A DNA stretch of 64,000 nt from Desulfopila sp. IMCC35006 (GTDB taxonomy: Bacteria > Desulfobacterota > Desulfobulbia > Desulfobulbales > Desulfocapsaceae), in the NCBI RefSeq assembly GCF_005116645.1, contig NZ_SWCM01000017.1, positions 17,446-81,445 on the forward strand, written 5' to 3'. A model generated the notes under the pieces. The model was not told the origin of the DNA. It saw only the letters and a program-made list of their open reading frames with translations, and made no database searches. Positions 27,710 to 35,654 of the stretch are shown in pieces. The translations under genes were made by a program, and so were the position numbers. Numbering within the stretch: position 1 is the stretch's first letter; each line of letters begins with the position of its first letter.

Positions 27710-27958
27710 CTCGTCTCAGGGTTAAAACTGTTAAGCTTCTTACCGCCTACTGTTGTGAAGCCGCTAATAATAGCTGAAGAGTCAGCTGAGAATAATAATC
27801 ATGTCTTCCATAATTACCAAATTTTGACTGAAATGGCTCCGCTTTTTCGTGAAAAATTAAGAAAATGTTGTTTCCTCTGGAAGAGGAATGCTTACTGTAC
27901 AAGACCGGTGGTTGGGTGTTTCTCGTTTTTTTTATGTCATCAAGAGGCTAAGCATGCT

Positions 27959-28474
27959 ATGACTGCTCATCGAATGACCAAGATATTTCTGGTATGTGTT
28001 TGGGTTGGCGCTCTTTTTCTGTCCGGTTGTGCCAGTTTCATGAAACCTGAGATTGGGGCTCTTGCGCGACAGGATGCCCGAATAAACCTGAAGGCCGGAG
28101 GGGTGCAGAATGCAGCCTGGAATGCCAAAGACCTGTTGCTCACCTATTCGTATTCTGAAGCGGGTGATACCTTCAACCTGGCCGGCACGCTCAGTTTTGA
28201 CCGGAGCCTGACCGATTCCTTTCCGGCCGTTAAAAGATTTTTTCTCAAAATGAGCTTTTTAGATAGTGAGGGCCGAGTTCTTGAAACGGTCGATATAACT
28301 CCTTTGTTAAGCACGTTTGGTGCTGTGCCGGATAATTTGACGGTTAAAGCCTCCATCCCGAAACCGGCCGGGGCCAGTGCCATCGCCTTCAATTATTTTG
28401 GAGCATTCATGAGTGGCAGTACCGAAGGCATGGGTGGAAGTCAATGGCAAATTTCTTATTTTCCTTTTGAATAA
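27959..28474 (+). CDS. Predicted lipoprotein, function unknown
   Basis: About 171 residues from the ATG at 27959; the frame is open further upstream but that part reads as non-coding. A signal peptide (IFLVCVWVGALFLSGC) ends in a lipobox with the acylated Cys. The mature domain has alternating hydrophobic residues, as in a beta-sandwich (TFNLAGTLSFDRSLTDSF, TVKASIPKPAGASAIAF). It likely sits in the outer membrane facing the periplasm. I do not recognise a family. Confidence 0.68.
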   Translation: MTAHRMTKIFLVCVWVGALFLSGCASFMKPEIGALARQDARINLKAGGVQNAAWNAKDLLLTYSYSEAGDTFNLAGTLSFDRSLTDSFPAVKRFFLKMSFLDSEGRVLETVDITPLLSTFGAVPDNLTVKASIPKPAGASAIAFNYFGAFMSGSTEGMGGSQWQISYFPFE

Positions 28475-28539
28475 TATCCCGGATTTGGATGCTATTATGG
28501 CTAGACAATTAATAGCGACGGAGGAGCATTTGGTGAGGC

Positions 28540-29322
28540 GTGAGTAATACGAAAAATGAGCTTCTGATCGGGTTGCAGTCTGTACTCCGATATCATAATG
28601 CGATTGGTATCAGCGAGTATCCGCTCAACGACGGAATGGAGTCTTTTTTACGGAAGGTGCCACAGGTGGCTGAGGTGAGCGCGCAGAAGCAATCGCTTGG
28701 TGCTGCTCAGGTTGCGCTGAAAAAGAGCCCTCCGGTAAACCGGTCACCGGTGAAAATCGAGGAGATCGAGGCAGAAATAGTCACCTGCCATGCTTGTGAA
28801 CTGCATAAACAGCGGATCTATCCCGTTGCCGGTCGCGGCCCTGATAAAATCCGCTTGTTAATTGTTGGCGACTGGCTTTCTGCTGACGAGAGCGGGAATC
28901 TCCCGCCCGGCCATCTTTTTGGTGTGCAGCAGGACGAGATGCTCGGCAAAATGCTGGTGGCGATCAACTTATCCGCTGACAAGGTATTTATCACGAATGT
29001 CATTAAATGTGCAGTCCCCGCGACCTGTCAGCCCCAAGCCACTCATGTTCAGAGTTGCGCGTCCTTTTTACGGCGGCAGATTGTGACTCTTTCCCCTGAA
29101 ATCATCTGTACCATGGGCATGGTCGCTGCACGCGCGGTATTGGAAAAATCTCAGCCGCTTTCGCGTCTACGGGGGAAGTTTCACGACTACGTGGTGGAAA
29201 AAGAGCAAAAAATTCCGGTTATTGCCACCTATCATCCGACCTATCTTCTGCAAAATCCTGAAATGAAACAGGCTACCTGGGCTGATCTGCAGCTTCTGGC
29301 CAGAAGACTGGGCCTGTTGTAA
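28540..29322 (+). CDS. Uracil-DNA glycosylase superfamily protein (family 4/5-like), altered motif A
   Basis: A 260-residue protein whose C-terminal 190 residues match the Fe-S uracil-DNA glycosylases. Candidate [4Fe-4S] Cys residues lie in VTCHACEL, TNVIKC and VQSCASF. The second active-site motif is TYHPTYLL. The first motif, normally GE(A/G)PGxxED, is here VGDWLSADES, so the catalytic loop is changed. An N-terminal linker of about 75 residues precedes the core. The GTG start has GGAGGA about 14 bases upstream, which is rather far. It might remove uracil or another deaminated base, or act differently. Confidence 0.8.
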   Translation: MSNTKNELLIGLQSVLRYHNAIGISEYPLNDGMESFLRKVPQVAEVSAQKQSLGAAQVALKKSPPVNRSPVKIEEIEAEIVTCHACELHKQRIYPVAGRGPDKIRLLIVGDWLSADESGNLPPGHLFGVQQDEMLGKMLVAINLSADKVFITNVIKCAVPATCQPQATHVQSCASFLRRQIVTLSPEIICTMGMVAARAVLEKSQPLSRLRGKFHDYVVEKEQKIPVIATYHPTYLLQNPEMKQATWADLQLLARRLGLL

Positions 29323-29706
29323 TTAACGGATGAGAATAAGCCCACGCCTGCCGAGTTGACGCAGAAAGGCAGTGACGGATATTTCCGCCTCCAAAAGAGA
29401 GAGTCCGCTTTGTTCTGCCACATCGGCAATGATTCTCCTGACGTCTCTTGCCCCGTCGAACATCTGCCAGACTGTACTGCCCATTCCGTCCAACTGCAGT
29501 TTTTTGGTGGGTCTCTGTGTTATTCCCTTATGAAAGCGATTGGCGAGCTGCAAGAAAAACGGTTGGAGTTGTAAAGGGTATTCGATGAGAATATCACCGC
29601 TTTCAAGCACCTTCCATGAAACCGAAGGCGCTCTCTCCGGTATCCCCGCCAGGGCTTCGGTTCTGGTGAGTCCCTTGTGCGGTGATTTACGGTTGAATAA
29701 TCTCAT
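29323..29706 (-). CDS. PqqD-family (RRE-like) protein
   Basis: A 127-residue protein whose C-terminal 90 residues resemble PqqD, the fold that binds precursor peptides (RRE). The supporting stretch is LDGMGSTVWQMFDGARDVRRIIADVAE followed by a helix. The N-terminal 40 residues are a basic, Pro-containing extension. No radical-SAM, precursor peptide or PqqA-E gene is nearby, so classical RiPP synthesis is not supported. The start overlaps the preceding gene by 20 bases, so the two are coupled. Confidence 0.75.
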   Translation of the reverse strand: MRLFNRKSPHKGLTRTEALAGIPERAPSVSWKVLESGDILIEYPLQLQPFFLQLANRFHKGITQRPTKKLQLDGMGSTVWQMFDGARDVRRIIADVAEQSGLSLLEAEISVTAFLRQLGRRGLILIR

Positions 29707-30595
29707 ATCGCTGGTTGATCTGCTGGAGTGACGTCGGAGCTATCGGGCGGTTGGCGGAAAGAACAACTGCAAGGAGCCGATTGTTGTCAGTATCATGCCG
29801 GATTGCAGCCCTGATAAATGGTTTTTCCCGGCGAAGCCGAAAAAATACCTGCTGCACGACAGTTGGACATCTGAAACCTTCGCAGGAGTTGCCGCTTTTT
29901 CCGGCGACGATCTGCAGATGCGAGGCATTGGTCAGGATAGCGAGAATCTGTTGCAGGGACCGGTCCGTCAAACGGAGATCTGCAGGCCCTAAGCTACAGG
30001 TTTGCAGGAAAATATCGCTGCTCAAAAAAGACAGCCGGGTGAGTCCTGCCGCAAAAGTGTAATCCTGCAGAGTATAACTCGCAGGAAGCATAAGAGAAAA
30101 ATCCTGGATACACCACAAATTTTCTTTTGGATTACTGCATGAAAGTGTCGACAGGGAGGAACAGATTTCTTGCATCAGAGCCGGGTCTGACGTAAGAATA
30201 TGAAAGAGAATCAGCGTGTTGCATGCAGCACAAAAGCAGATACCTCCTTTCATTATGCCCTTGTTATCCCGATAATAGCTTACTTGCTCCCAATGAACCT
30301 GCAGTTGCTGCAGATCTTCGGGCAGATATGTATCCGTCACAACCGCGCCGAGCTCAGCCGCCCAGTGCCTCACTCTCTTTTGCAGGTTGCGGGAGGGATC
30401 ATGCACGGATTGTTCCCAGCGGATCTGCACCAGGGGCTGAAAATTTTTTTCGAAAACGAGATGGTGGTTTCCGGAAACACGGGCATCCCAGGCTTTTGGA
30501 ATAGTGAGCTGTACTCCGTTCCAGGCAATAAGTCTGGTGTTGTTTCGCTGCGCAGACCCTGCAGGCATTGTTGTATCGAGGTTACCTCGGGACAA
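29687..30595 (-). CDS. Hypothetical protein coupled to PqqD-like gene
   Basis: A 302-residue protein that I do not recognise. It has no signal peptide or membrane helix. It is Leu- and Gln-rich with several Cys (GICFCAACNTL, SLSTLSCSNP). Phrases such as AWNGVQLTIPKAWDARV suggest two repeated beta-rich lobes of about 140 residues each. The start is TTG, overlapping the upstream gene by 14 bases; an ATG at 30568 is an alternative. Its overlap with the PqqD-like gene suggests that the products work together. Confidence 0.62.
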   Translation of the reverse strand: MSRGNLDTTMPAGSAQRNNTRLIAWNGVQLTIPKAWDARVSGNHHLVFEKNFQPLVQIRWEQSVHDPSRNLQKRVRHWAAELGAVVTDTYLPEDLQQLQVHWEQVSYYRDNKGIMKGGICFCAACNTLILFHILTSDPALMQEICSSLSTLSCSNPKENLWCIQDFSLMLPASYTLQDYTFAAGLTRLSFLSSDIFLQTCSLGPADLRLTDRSLQQILAILTNASHLQIVAGKSGNSCEGFRCPTVVQQVFFRLRREKPFIRAAIRHDTDNNRLLAVVLSANRPIAPTSLQQINQRYEIIQP

Positions 30596-31187
30596 GATAG
30601 GACCAGCCGGTTTTTTTCAGTTCTTCTCTGCGTTTTTCATCGGCCTTTTTGTTGCTCTGCTGGCAGACTTCAAGAAAACAGAGCTGTTCTTCCTCAATTT
30701 TGTCAGGGTAGGAAAGCCGCACCACATTGCCGATGGTTTCGTTGGAGTTCTTGCCGTTATATTGCAGCGCCAGGCTGACGCTGTTTTTATCTTTATCGAT
30801 GAATTGCCATTTCCATACCTTCATGACCCCAAAGGAATCGCCGCTCCATGCATCGGGTTCACCAAATTCTTCACGAAATTTCCTCAATAATTGTTGATAG
30901 AACTCTTCACTCTTATCCGCATATTTCATATCCATCTTGAGAATCTGGTTAACATTTTTGCAGGTACCATAGGAGATGAACCCTTTTCTGAAACCATGCC
31001 AGTCCGTTACGACAACTTCCCTGAGTGCATCGTTCTGGACAATATCTGGATAATCGTTGACATTGGTTCCCAAAGCAATACCGGCAATTTCATGGGGAAC
31101 TTTCTCAGTATTGGCGAGGAGGGGGAATGCAGTGCATAAGATACTGAATATTATGATCCATTTCATTGTGCTTTGCAGTGTTATCAT
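30582..31187 (-). CDS. Exported protein, function unknown
   Basis: A 201-residue protein with a signal peptide (WIIIFSILCTAFPLLA), probably periplasmic. The mature part begins EIAGIALGTNVNDYPDIV, a pattern common in small periplasmic proteins of this phylum. It continues with mixed strands and a charged C-terminal helix (NKKADEKRREELKKTGW). It is the first gene of a three-gene overlapping run with the hypothetical and PqqD-like genes. No function can be assigned. Confidence 0.65.
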   Translation of the reverse strand: MITLQSTMKWIIIFSILCTAFPLLANTEKVPHEIAGIALGTNVNDYPDIVQNDALREVVVTDWHGFRKGFISYGTCKNVNQILKMDMKYADKSEEFYQQLLRKFREEFGEPDAWSGDSFGVMKVWKWQFIDKDKNSVSLALQYNGKNSNETIGNVVRLSYPDKIEEEQLCFLEVCQQSNKKADEKRREELKKTGWSYLVPR

Positions 31188-31280
31188 GGGGCTTTTATCT
31201 CAATATTAGATTGTCGGTTTTGCTTGTTCTTTACTAAAGAATATGGGGTCGTGGCGATTAATGTCAAGTTATCTGTCGGT

Positions 31281-31662
31281 TACTCGCTTGACGGGTGTAC
31301 GTGCCTTCATGAAAAATTCTTTGGGAAAAGCTCAAGGTTTTGAATAGCAAATCACTAGCCCCGCCCAAAAGCATTGCGGGACAAGTGCCTTCACCTAATT
31401 CCTGTCTTGTGAACAGCCAAGACTGGAATTCATAAGGCACTAACCCCGCCTAATAGCGTTGCTGGATTCTGTTTAATGCCCCTTGAGGGTACTCTTTTTA
31501 GTACTCGCTTGACGGGTATAAGTTCCTTCACGAAAAAATCTCTTGTAGAAAACACAATGTCATTTAACGCATCACTAGCCCCGCCTAAAAGCATTGCGGG
31601 ACAAGTGCCTTCACCTAATTTCTGTCTTGTGAAAAGCCAAGACAGAAATTCATAAGGCACTA
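31281..31662. repeat. Tandem palindromic repeat array, copies B1 and B2
   Basis: Two units about 220 bases apart share tactcgcttgacgggt (31281 and 31502), a GC hairpin (ccccgcc...gcattgcggg) and a 92-base near-identical block (31351-31442 and 31571-31662). Each block ends in a long hairpin. In B2 the inner stem is 13 bp and perfect (31617-31629 with 31638-31650), flanked by gtgcctt/aaggcac. B1 differs by a compensatory C-G to T-A pair and one mismatch. The last bases, CTA, supply the stop codon of the next minus-strand gene. The array fills the 472-base gap here. Confidence 0.85.
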
Positions 31663-33618
31663 GTAAGCCAAATGCCCCAGCGATTTCATGATCAGGGCAA
31701 AACCCATGGCGAACATGCCGGAGAGCCCCATGCCGCAGGAAAAACCGGCGAGCAGGACCGGAGCGTATTGCCGCCACATCGGCCCGTATTTTTTCAGGAA
31801 AAAATATCTGCCCAGCAGAGCCCCGGCCACTTCAAGAACCAGGCCATGGGGAGTCGATTGGCCGAGCCCTCTAACTACGCCGTAGATGAGCAGTACCGGG
31901 AGGCCCAGAAGGCTGAGAATCATGTACATCACCAGCCCGAAGCCAAGACCGGAAAAAACGGTCATGCCGTTCAAGGCCTGATAAAACATGGAGTTTCCTT
32001 CCAGGGTAGAGGTTTGCATAAGCAGGGTGTTCAAGGCCTGCAGGTGCCATAATTCCTGGGCAAAGGGATAGTTGGCTGAAGGAATCGGTGCCAGCCGCCA
32101 GATAAATTGCGAGAAGAGCAGGCTGGCAATCATAACGATGGGAAAGACCAGCAGTTCCGCCTTGATAATGCCCCGCAGGGAGGTTCCGGTCAGTTCAATC
32201 TGGCGAAACTGGACGGTTGCCTCCCCGTAGTTGTGGATGGGAATGGGGGCATACCAGATTTCAATACCCTGATACCCGAAAAAACGGGCCCCGGCAATAA
32301 AGCTTGCTTCCCGCACGAGAGGGAGGCTGACAAACTGGCCGGCGATGCCTTCCATCCGTGCGGTTATATAGGAAATGATCGGGGTGTAGATGAAGCCGTA
32401 GGCAAGAAAGAAGATCCACGGAAAAGACGGGACCAGCCAGACACACAATGCCACATAGGCAAGCGTTGAAAAGAAATAAATACCGATGGCAATCCAGAAA
32501 TTGAAGTCGCCCCGACCGGCCGGAGGATGAAACAGATCATGGAGCGTGCCTCTGTTGCCGTCTTTTTCACGAAAGGAACGGATCACAGACCAGATACCGA
32601 TCAGGCCGATGGCCAGCCCCAGGCCGATACCAAAGCTCATATAAAAATCGAAGTTGTTGGCAAAAACCGTCTCAACCGTGGCCATGCCGGGATGCCATCT
32701 GGTCAGAATTCCGTGGGAATAGAGCATCGGATTAAGGATAATGGTAATGATCAGGCCAATGAGACCGCCGATCACCGCCCAGAAGGGCAGGACCATCCCG
32801 ACAAAAAGAAGGCCAAGGTCAAGCTGCAGGCCGGTGGCGACGGCTGGCAGAATATCCTCCGTGTATCCGGTCAGCTCGATCCAGGGGATCGGGATAAGTC
32901 TGATCTGTTCGGTAAAGATGAGCCCGGAGATTATTGGCAGCACCACATACACAAAGCCGAACGCCAGGCCGATCACTCCACCAATGGAAAAAACCCGCCA
33001 CTTCCAGCTCTCTTTTTTTTCTTCCGCCGACTCGGCCAGGGCCATGGTGCCGAGCGCGGCTACCGGAGCCATTGGAAACGGCAGTTTTTCAACATCCGAT
33101 GTAATCCGGTAGAGAGCGTAGCCCAGGCCGAAATGATCAATGCGCTGAATAATCTGCGAGCCAACCAGCAGCAGTATCGGGATGAGCCAGTCGCGGTGGA
33201 AAAATGATCGTTCCACCATCGACTGCGAATCCGGTCCCGGGGCGACCCAGGTTGGAATGAATTCTGTCACTCCAAGCATTCTCGCCGCATCGGACTGGAC
33301 CAGGTATTGGTTCCAGAGCAGGCCGGAAAAAGGTGAGGCCAGTGCGGCGCCCGCCATATAATAGAGGAGAAATATTTCCTGTTGTTTCAGGTCGGAATGG
33401 GCCCTTTTGGCAATCTCGGCAAATAATATGATGGTCACCCAGCGGGCAGCCGGACCGATGCCCTGGCCGATGACCAACTGGAGGTACATCGATCCCGGCA
33501 TCATCAAAAAGCCGATGAAGATGGCACCGATGATGGTCTTCCAGTCAAAGCCTTCTTCAAAGTGTGAGGGCGCTTTGAGCAGGTCGCGATATTCTTTTAA
33601 TTCTTTATCGTCATACAT
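31660..33618 (-). CDS. OPT-superfamily-like polytopic membrane protein (DUF6784-type)
   Basis: A 652-residue integral membrane protein with about 14 hydrophobic segments. It resembles oligopeptide-transporter-like proteins (GFDWKTIIGAIFIGFLMMPGSMYLQL, the charged loop SDVEKLPFPMAPVAALG, a C-terminal GLSGMFAMGFALIMKS). In my recollection the half-family is listed as DUF6784; this is not verified. It is 34 bases downstream of a second large membrane protein with which it probably pairs. The stop codon (TAG) falls inside the repeat array. Substrate unknown. Confidence 0.78.
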   Translation of the reverse strand: MYDDKELKEYRDLLKAPSHFEEGFDWKTIIGAIFIGFLMMPGSMYLQLVIGQGIGPAARWVTIILFAEIAKRAHSDLKQQEIFLLYYMAGAALASPFSGLLWNQYLVQSDAARMLGVTEFIPTWVAPGPDSQSMVERSFFHRDWLIPILLLVGSQIIQRIDHFGLGYALYRITSDVEKLPFPMAPVAALGTMALAESAEEKKESWKWRVFSIGGVIGLAFGFVYVVLPIISGLIFTEQIRLIPIPWIELTGYTEDILPAVATGLQLDLGLLFVGMVLPFWAVIGGLIGLIITIILNPMLYSHGILTRWHPGMATVETVFANNFDFYMSFGIGLGLAIGLIGIWSVIRSFREKDGNRGTLHDLFHPPAGRGDFNFWIAIGIYFFSTLAYVALCVWLVPSFPWIFFLAYGFIYTPIISYITARMEGIAGQFVSLPLVREASFIAGARFFGYQGIEIWYAPIPIHNYGEATVQFRQIELTGTSLRGIIKAELLVFPIVMIASLLFSQFIWRLAPIPSANYPFAQELWHLQALNTLLMQTSTLEGNSMFYQALNGMTVFSGLGFGLVMYMILSLLGLPVLLIYGVVRGLGQSTPHGLVLEVAGALLGRYFFLKKYGPMWRQYAPVLLAGFSCGMGLSGMFAMGFALIMKSLGHLAY

Positions 33619-33652
33619 AACGTAGGTAATCCAGACTCAAGGTTCCCGGCAG

Positions 33653-35653
33653 TTAATCCGGTAACACCTGGTAACTCACATCGGTAAAAAGTCCAACCAG
33701 GGCCCAGCCGCCGCCCATGAGAAAATCACCGATTATCAGGCCGATGAAAAAATACTGCAGTTTCTTGAACAGTACTATACCTCCATAGCGCATACACAGG
33801 GCGTTGCAGGCCCAGCCGATAAAAAAGCTGACCCACAGAATACGCATGGCCGAGCTATAGGCGGTGAGGTAGCCGAGCGGATGGATGGGCCACCAGTAGA
33901 TTCGATGATAACAGGTGACCAGAACCAGCATGACCACAGCTCCGGCCAGGGCGAAGATCAAGATCCAGCTGCCGGTGCTGGTGTCCATGGCAACCAGTCG
34001 GTATATATTGTCAAACACTGCGGTCGTCGTCTGGCTGGCCCAGTCAAGCTGCAGCTCGCGAATTCCGTAGCGGTAACAGAGGGTCATCATGGCCAGGATG
34101 GATGCGGTCATGGAGGCGATGATGGTCATGGCCAGGCCGGAAAAAAGCAGCAGGGCCGGTCTTCTGTTCTGATTCAGGTGACGGGCATGCAAAAGTGAGG
34201 GCAGCAACGATTCCCGCAGGTCGACAAACAGGACTTTTTGACTCATTCCGGCTAAAAGACCGCTGGCGCCGGCAAATAATTTCGTGCCGAACAGGGCAAT
34301 CATGCCGTCGGTGGGGGCTGCGGTAAGGGTAAAGTAGGCAAGTCCGCCCTGGCAGATGATCCGTGTTGCCACCAGCATGATCATGAAAAAGGCACCGACG
34401 AGTACGACAGCCGTGAGCGGGGCCATGCCGAGCCGGATATACCACCAGACAATCGCGGCAAAGCCGATAATCGCCCCCCAGAACGAAATTCGGACATCAA
34501 ACCATTCCGATCGCTCCGGGGACGGTTTTTTAAGAAAGAATGACTGCCGGCAGACATCGAGCAGGTGCAGCCGGGCCAGCCAGACAAGAAAGAGGAAAAA
34601 GACGCCGTAGGCGCCGATCATCTGCATTTCTTCCGGGCGGGCCAGGGTCGGTCCAAAGGTGACGCCCAGCTCAGAGACCGGGATGGTATACCCGAATAAA
34701 TTAAGGATACCGTAGAGTAAACAGCCGCTTAAAAAGAAGAACCAGAAGGAGAAGGATATCTGTCGCGAGGTCAGAAAGGCAAAGCCGATAAAAGACGGAT
34801 ACAGATAGATCTTCAGTTTCGTGAAACCGGTAAGGATGCCGCTGTCTGAAAAATAGGGGCCGGCCAGAAAGAGGGTCGGAATGGACGGAATCGTTGGATA
34901 GTACAGGTTCAGACCATTCACCAGATGCAGAAATACGGGGATACAGAGACCGGTGAGCAGAAACCGGTTGAGGAAAAAACTGCCGGTTTGCCCGTTGCTT
35001 ACCGCCTGGCTGATCATCTCCGGGACCTTCAATAATGGAAAATTCATCCGCTCATTATGAATCCACTGTCTGGACAGGATGTTGATCAGAAAAAGCATGA
35101 CCATATAGCAGAGCAGGACGAAAATGGACCACAGCAGCAGCGGGGACAGCCATGGGGCCCAGGGGATTGCCCGCACCACCTCAAGCCAGCTCATATCCCG
35201 ACCGCCGGTAATGCCGTTATATAAAAGCTCGATTGCCTGTGGGTCAGTCGGGGTCAGTGCCGGCGGAATAAAGGGAGTAAGCACTTCATCCCAGCGGTTG
35301 CCCGGGGTGGCGAAATGGACAGGGGCGGTAAGATTGATAAGGAAAGTGCGGGCAAAACCGGTGTAGGCGATACCGGAGCCGATAACCATCTCAATCCAGA
35401 TAATCAGCAGTTCAGGGCCGGTGAGCAGCAGCCTGGAACGGAAAATTCGGGCGATCAGGCTGGTGCAGACCGCCAGAATTAAAAAAACAAAAAAGGGGGC
35501 GAGGGGAAAATGGCCGCCGCCAAGGGGAGTTGCCCGCAGAAAAATATTATTGTAGGGAGTGAGAAGACAAATAACGACAGCCAGCAAGAGCCCGAAGATG
35601 GGGGCCCGCAAGCGGATCGGTGGAGCTGTCGGATTGTGCGGGGAACTCTGCAT
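33653..35653 (-). CDS. Large polytopic membrane protein (DUF6785-type), partner of the OPT-like protein
   Basis: A 666-residue integral membrane protein with a dozen or more helices. I start at 35653 because the ATG is one base after the upstream stop codon and has GGAGG before it. The frame is open to 35932, but that stretch lies inside the upstream gene. Sequence features include a loop after the first helices (ELLIIWIEMVIGSGIAYTGF), NERMNFPLLKVPEMI and a C-terminal GDFLMGGGWALVGLF. It appears distantly related to its neighbour and likely forms a transporter pair with it. Function unknown. Confidence 0.76.
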   Translation of the reverse strand: MQSSPHNPTAPPIRLRAPIFGLLLAVVICLLTPYNNIFLRATPLGGGHFPLAPFFVFLILAVCTSLIARIFRSRLLLTGPELLIIWIEMVIGSGIAYTGFARTFLINLTAPVHFATPGNRWDEVLTPFIPPALTPTDPQAIELLYNGITGGRDMSWLEVVRAIPWAPWLSPLLLWSIFVLLCYMVMLFLINILSRQWIHNERMNFPLLKVPEMISQAVSNGQTGSFFLNRFLLTGLCIPVFLHLVNGLNLYYPTIPSIPTLFLAGPYFSDSGILTGFTKLKIYLYPSFIGFAFLTSRQISFSFWFFFLSGCLLYGILNLFGYTIPVSELGVTFGPTLARPEEMQMIGAYGVFFLFLVWLARLHLLDVCRQSFFLKKPSPERSEWFDVRISFWGAIIGFAAIVWWYIRLGMAPLTAVVLVGAFFMIMLVATRIICQGGLAYFTLTAAPTDGMIALFGTKLFAGASGLLAGMSQKVLFVDLRESLLPSLLHARHLNQNRRPALLLFSGLAMTIIASMTASILAMMTLCYRYGIRELQLDWASQTTTAVFDNIYRLVAMDTSTGSWILIFALAGAVVMLVLVTCYHRIYWWPIHPLGYLTAYSSAMRILWVSFFIGWACNALCMRYGGIVLFKKLQYFFIGLIIGDFLMGGGWALVGLFTDVSYQVLPD

Positions 35654-35654
35654 G

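Noticed and set aside
31281..31662. CRISPR array or integron attC cluster
   Set aside because: Units are two in number, about 220 bases long and without regular spacers; no GTTRRRY core sites, cas or integrase genes are near.
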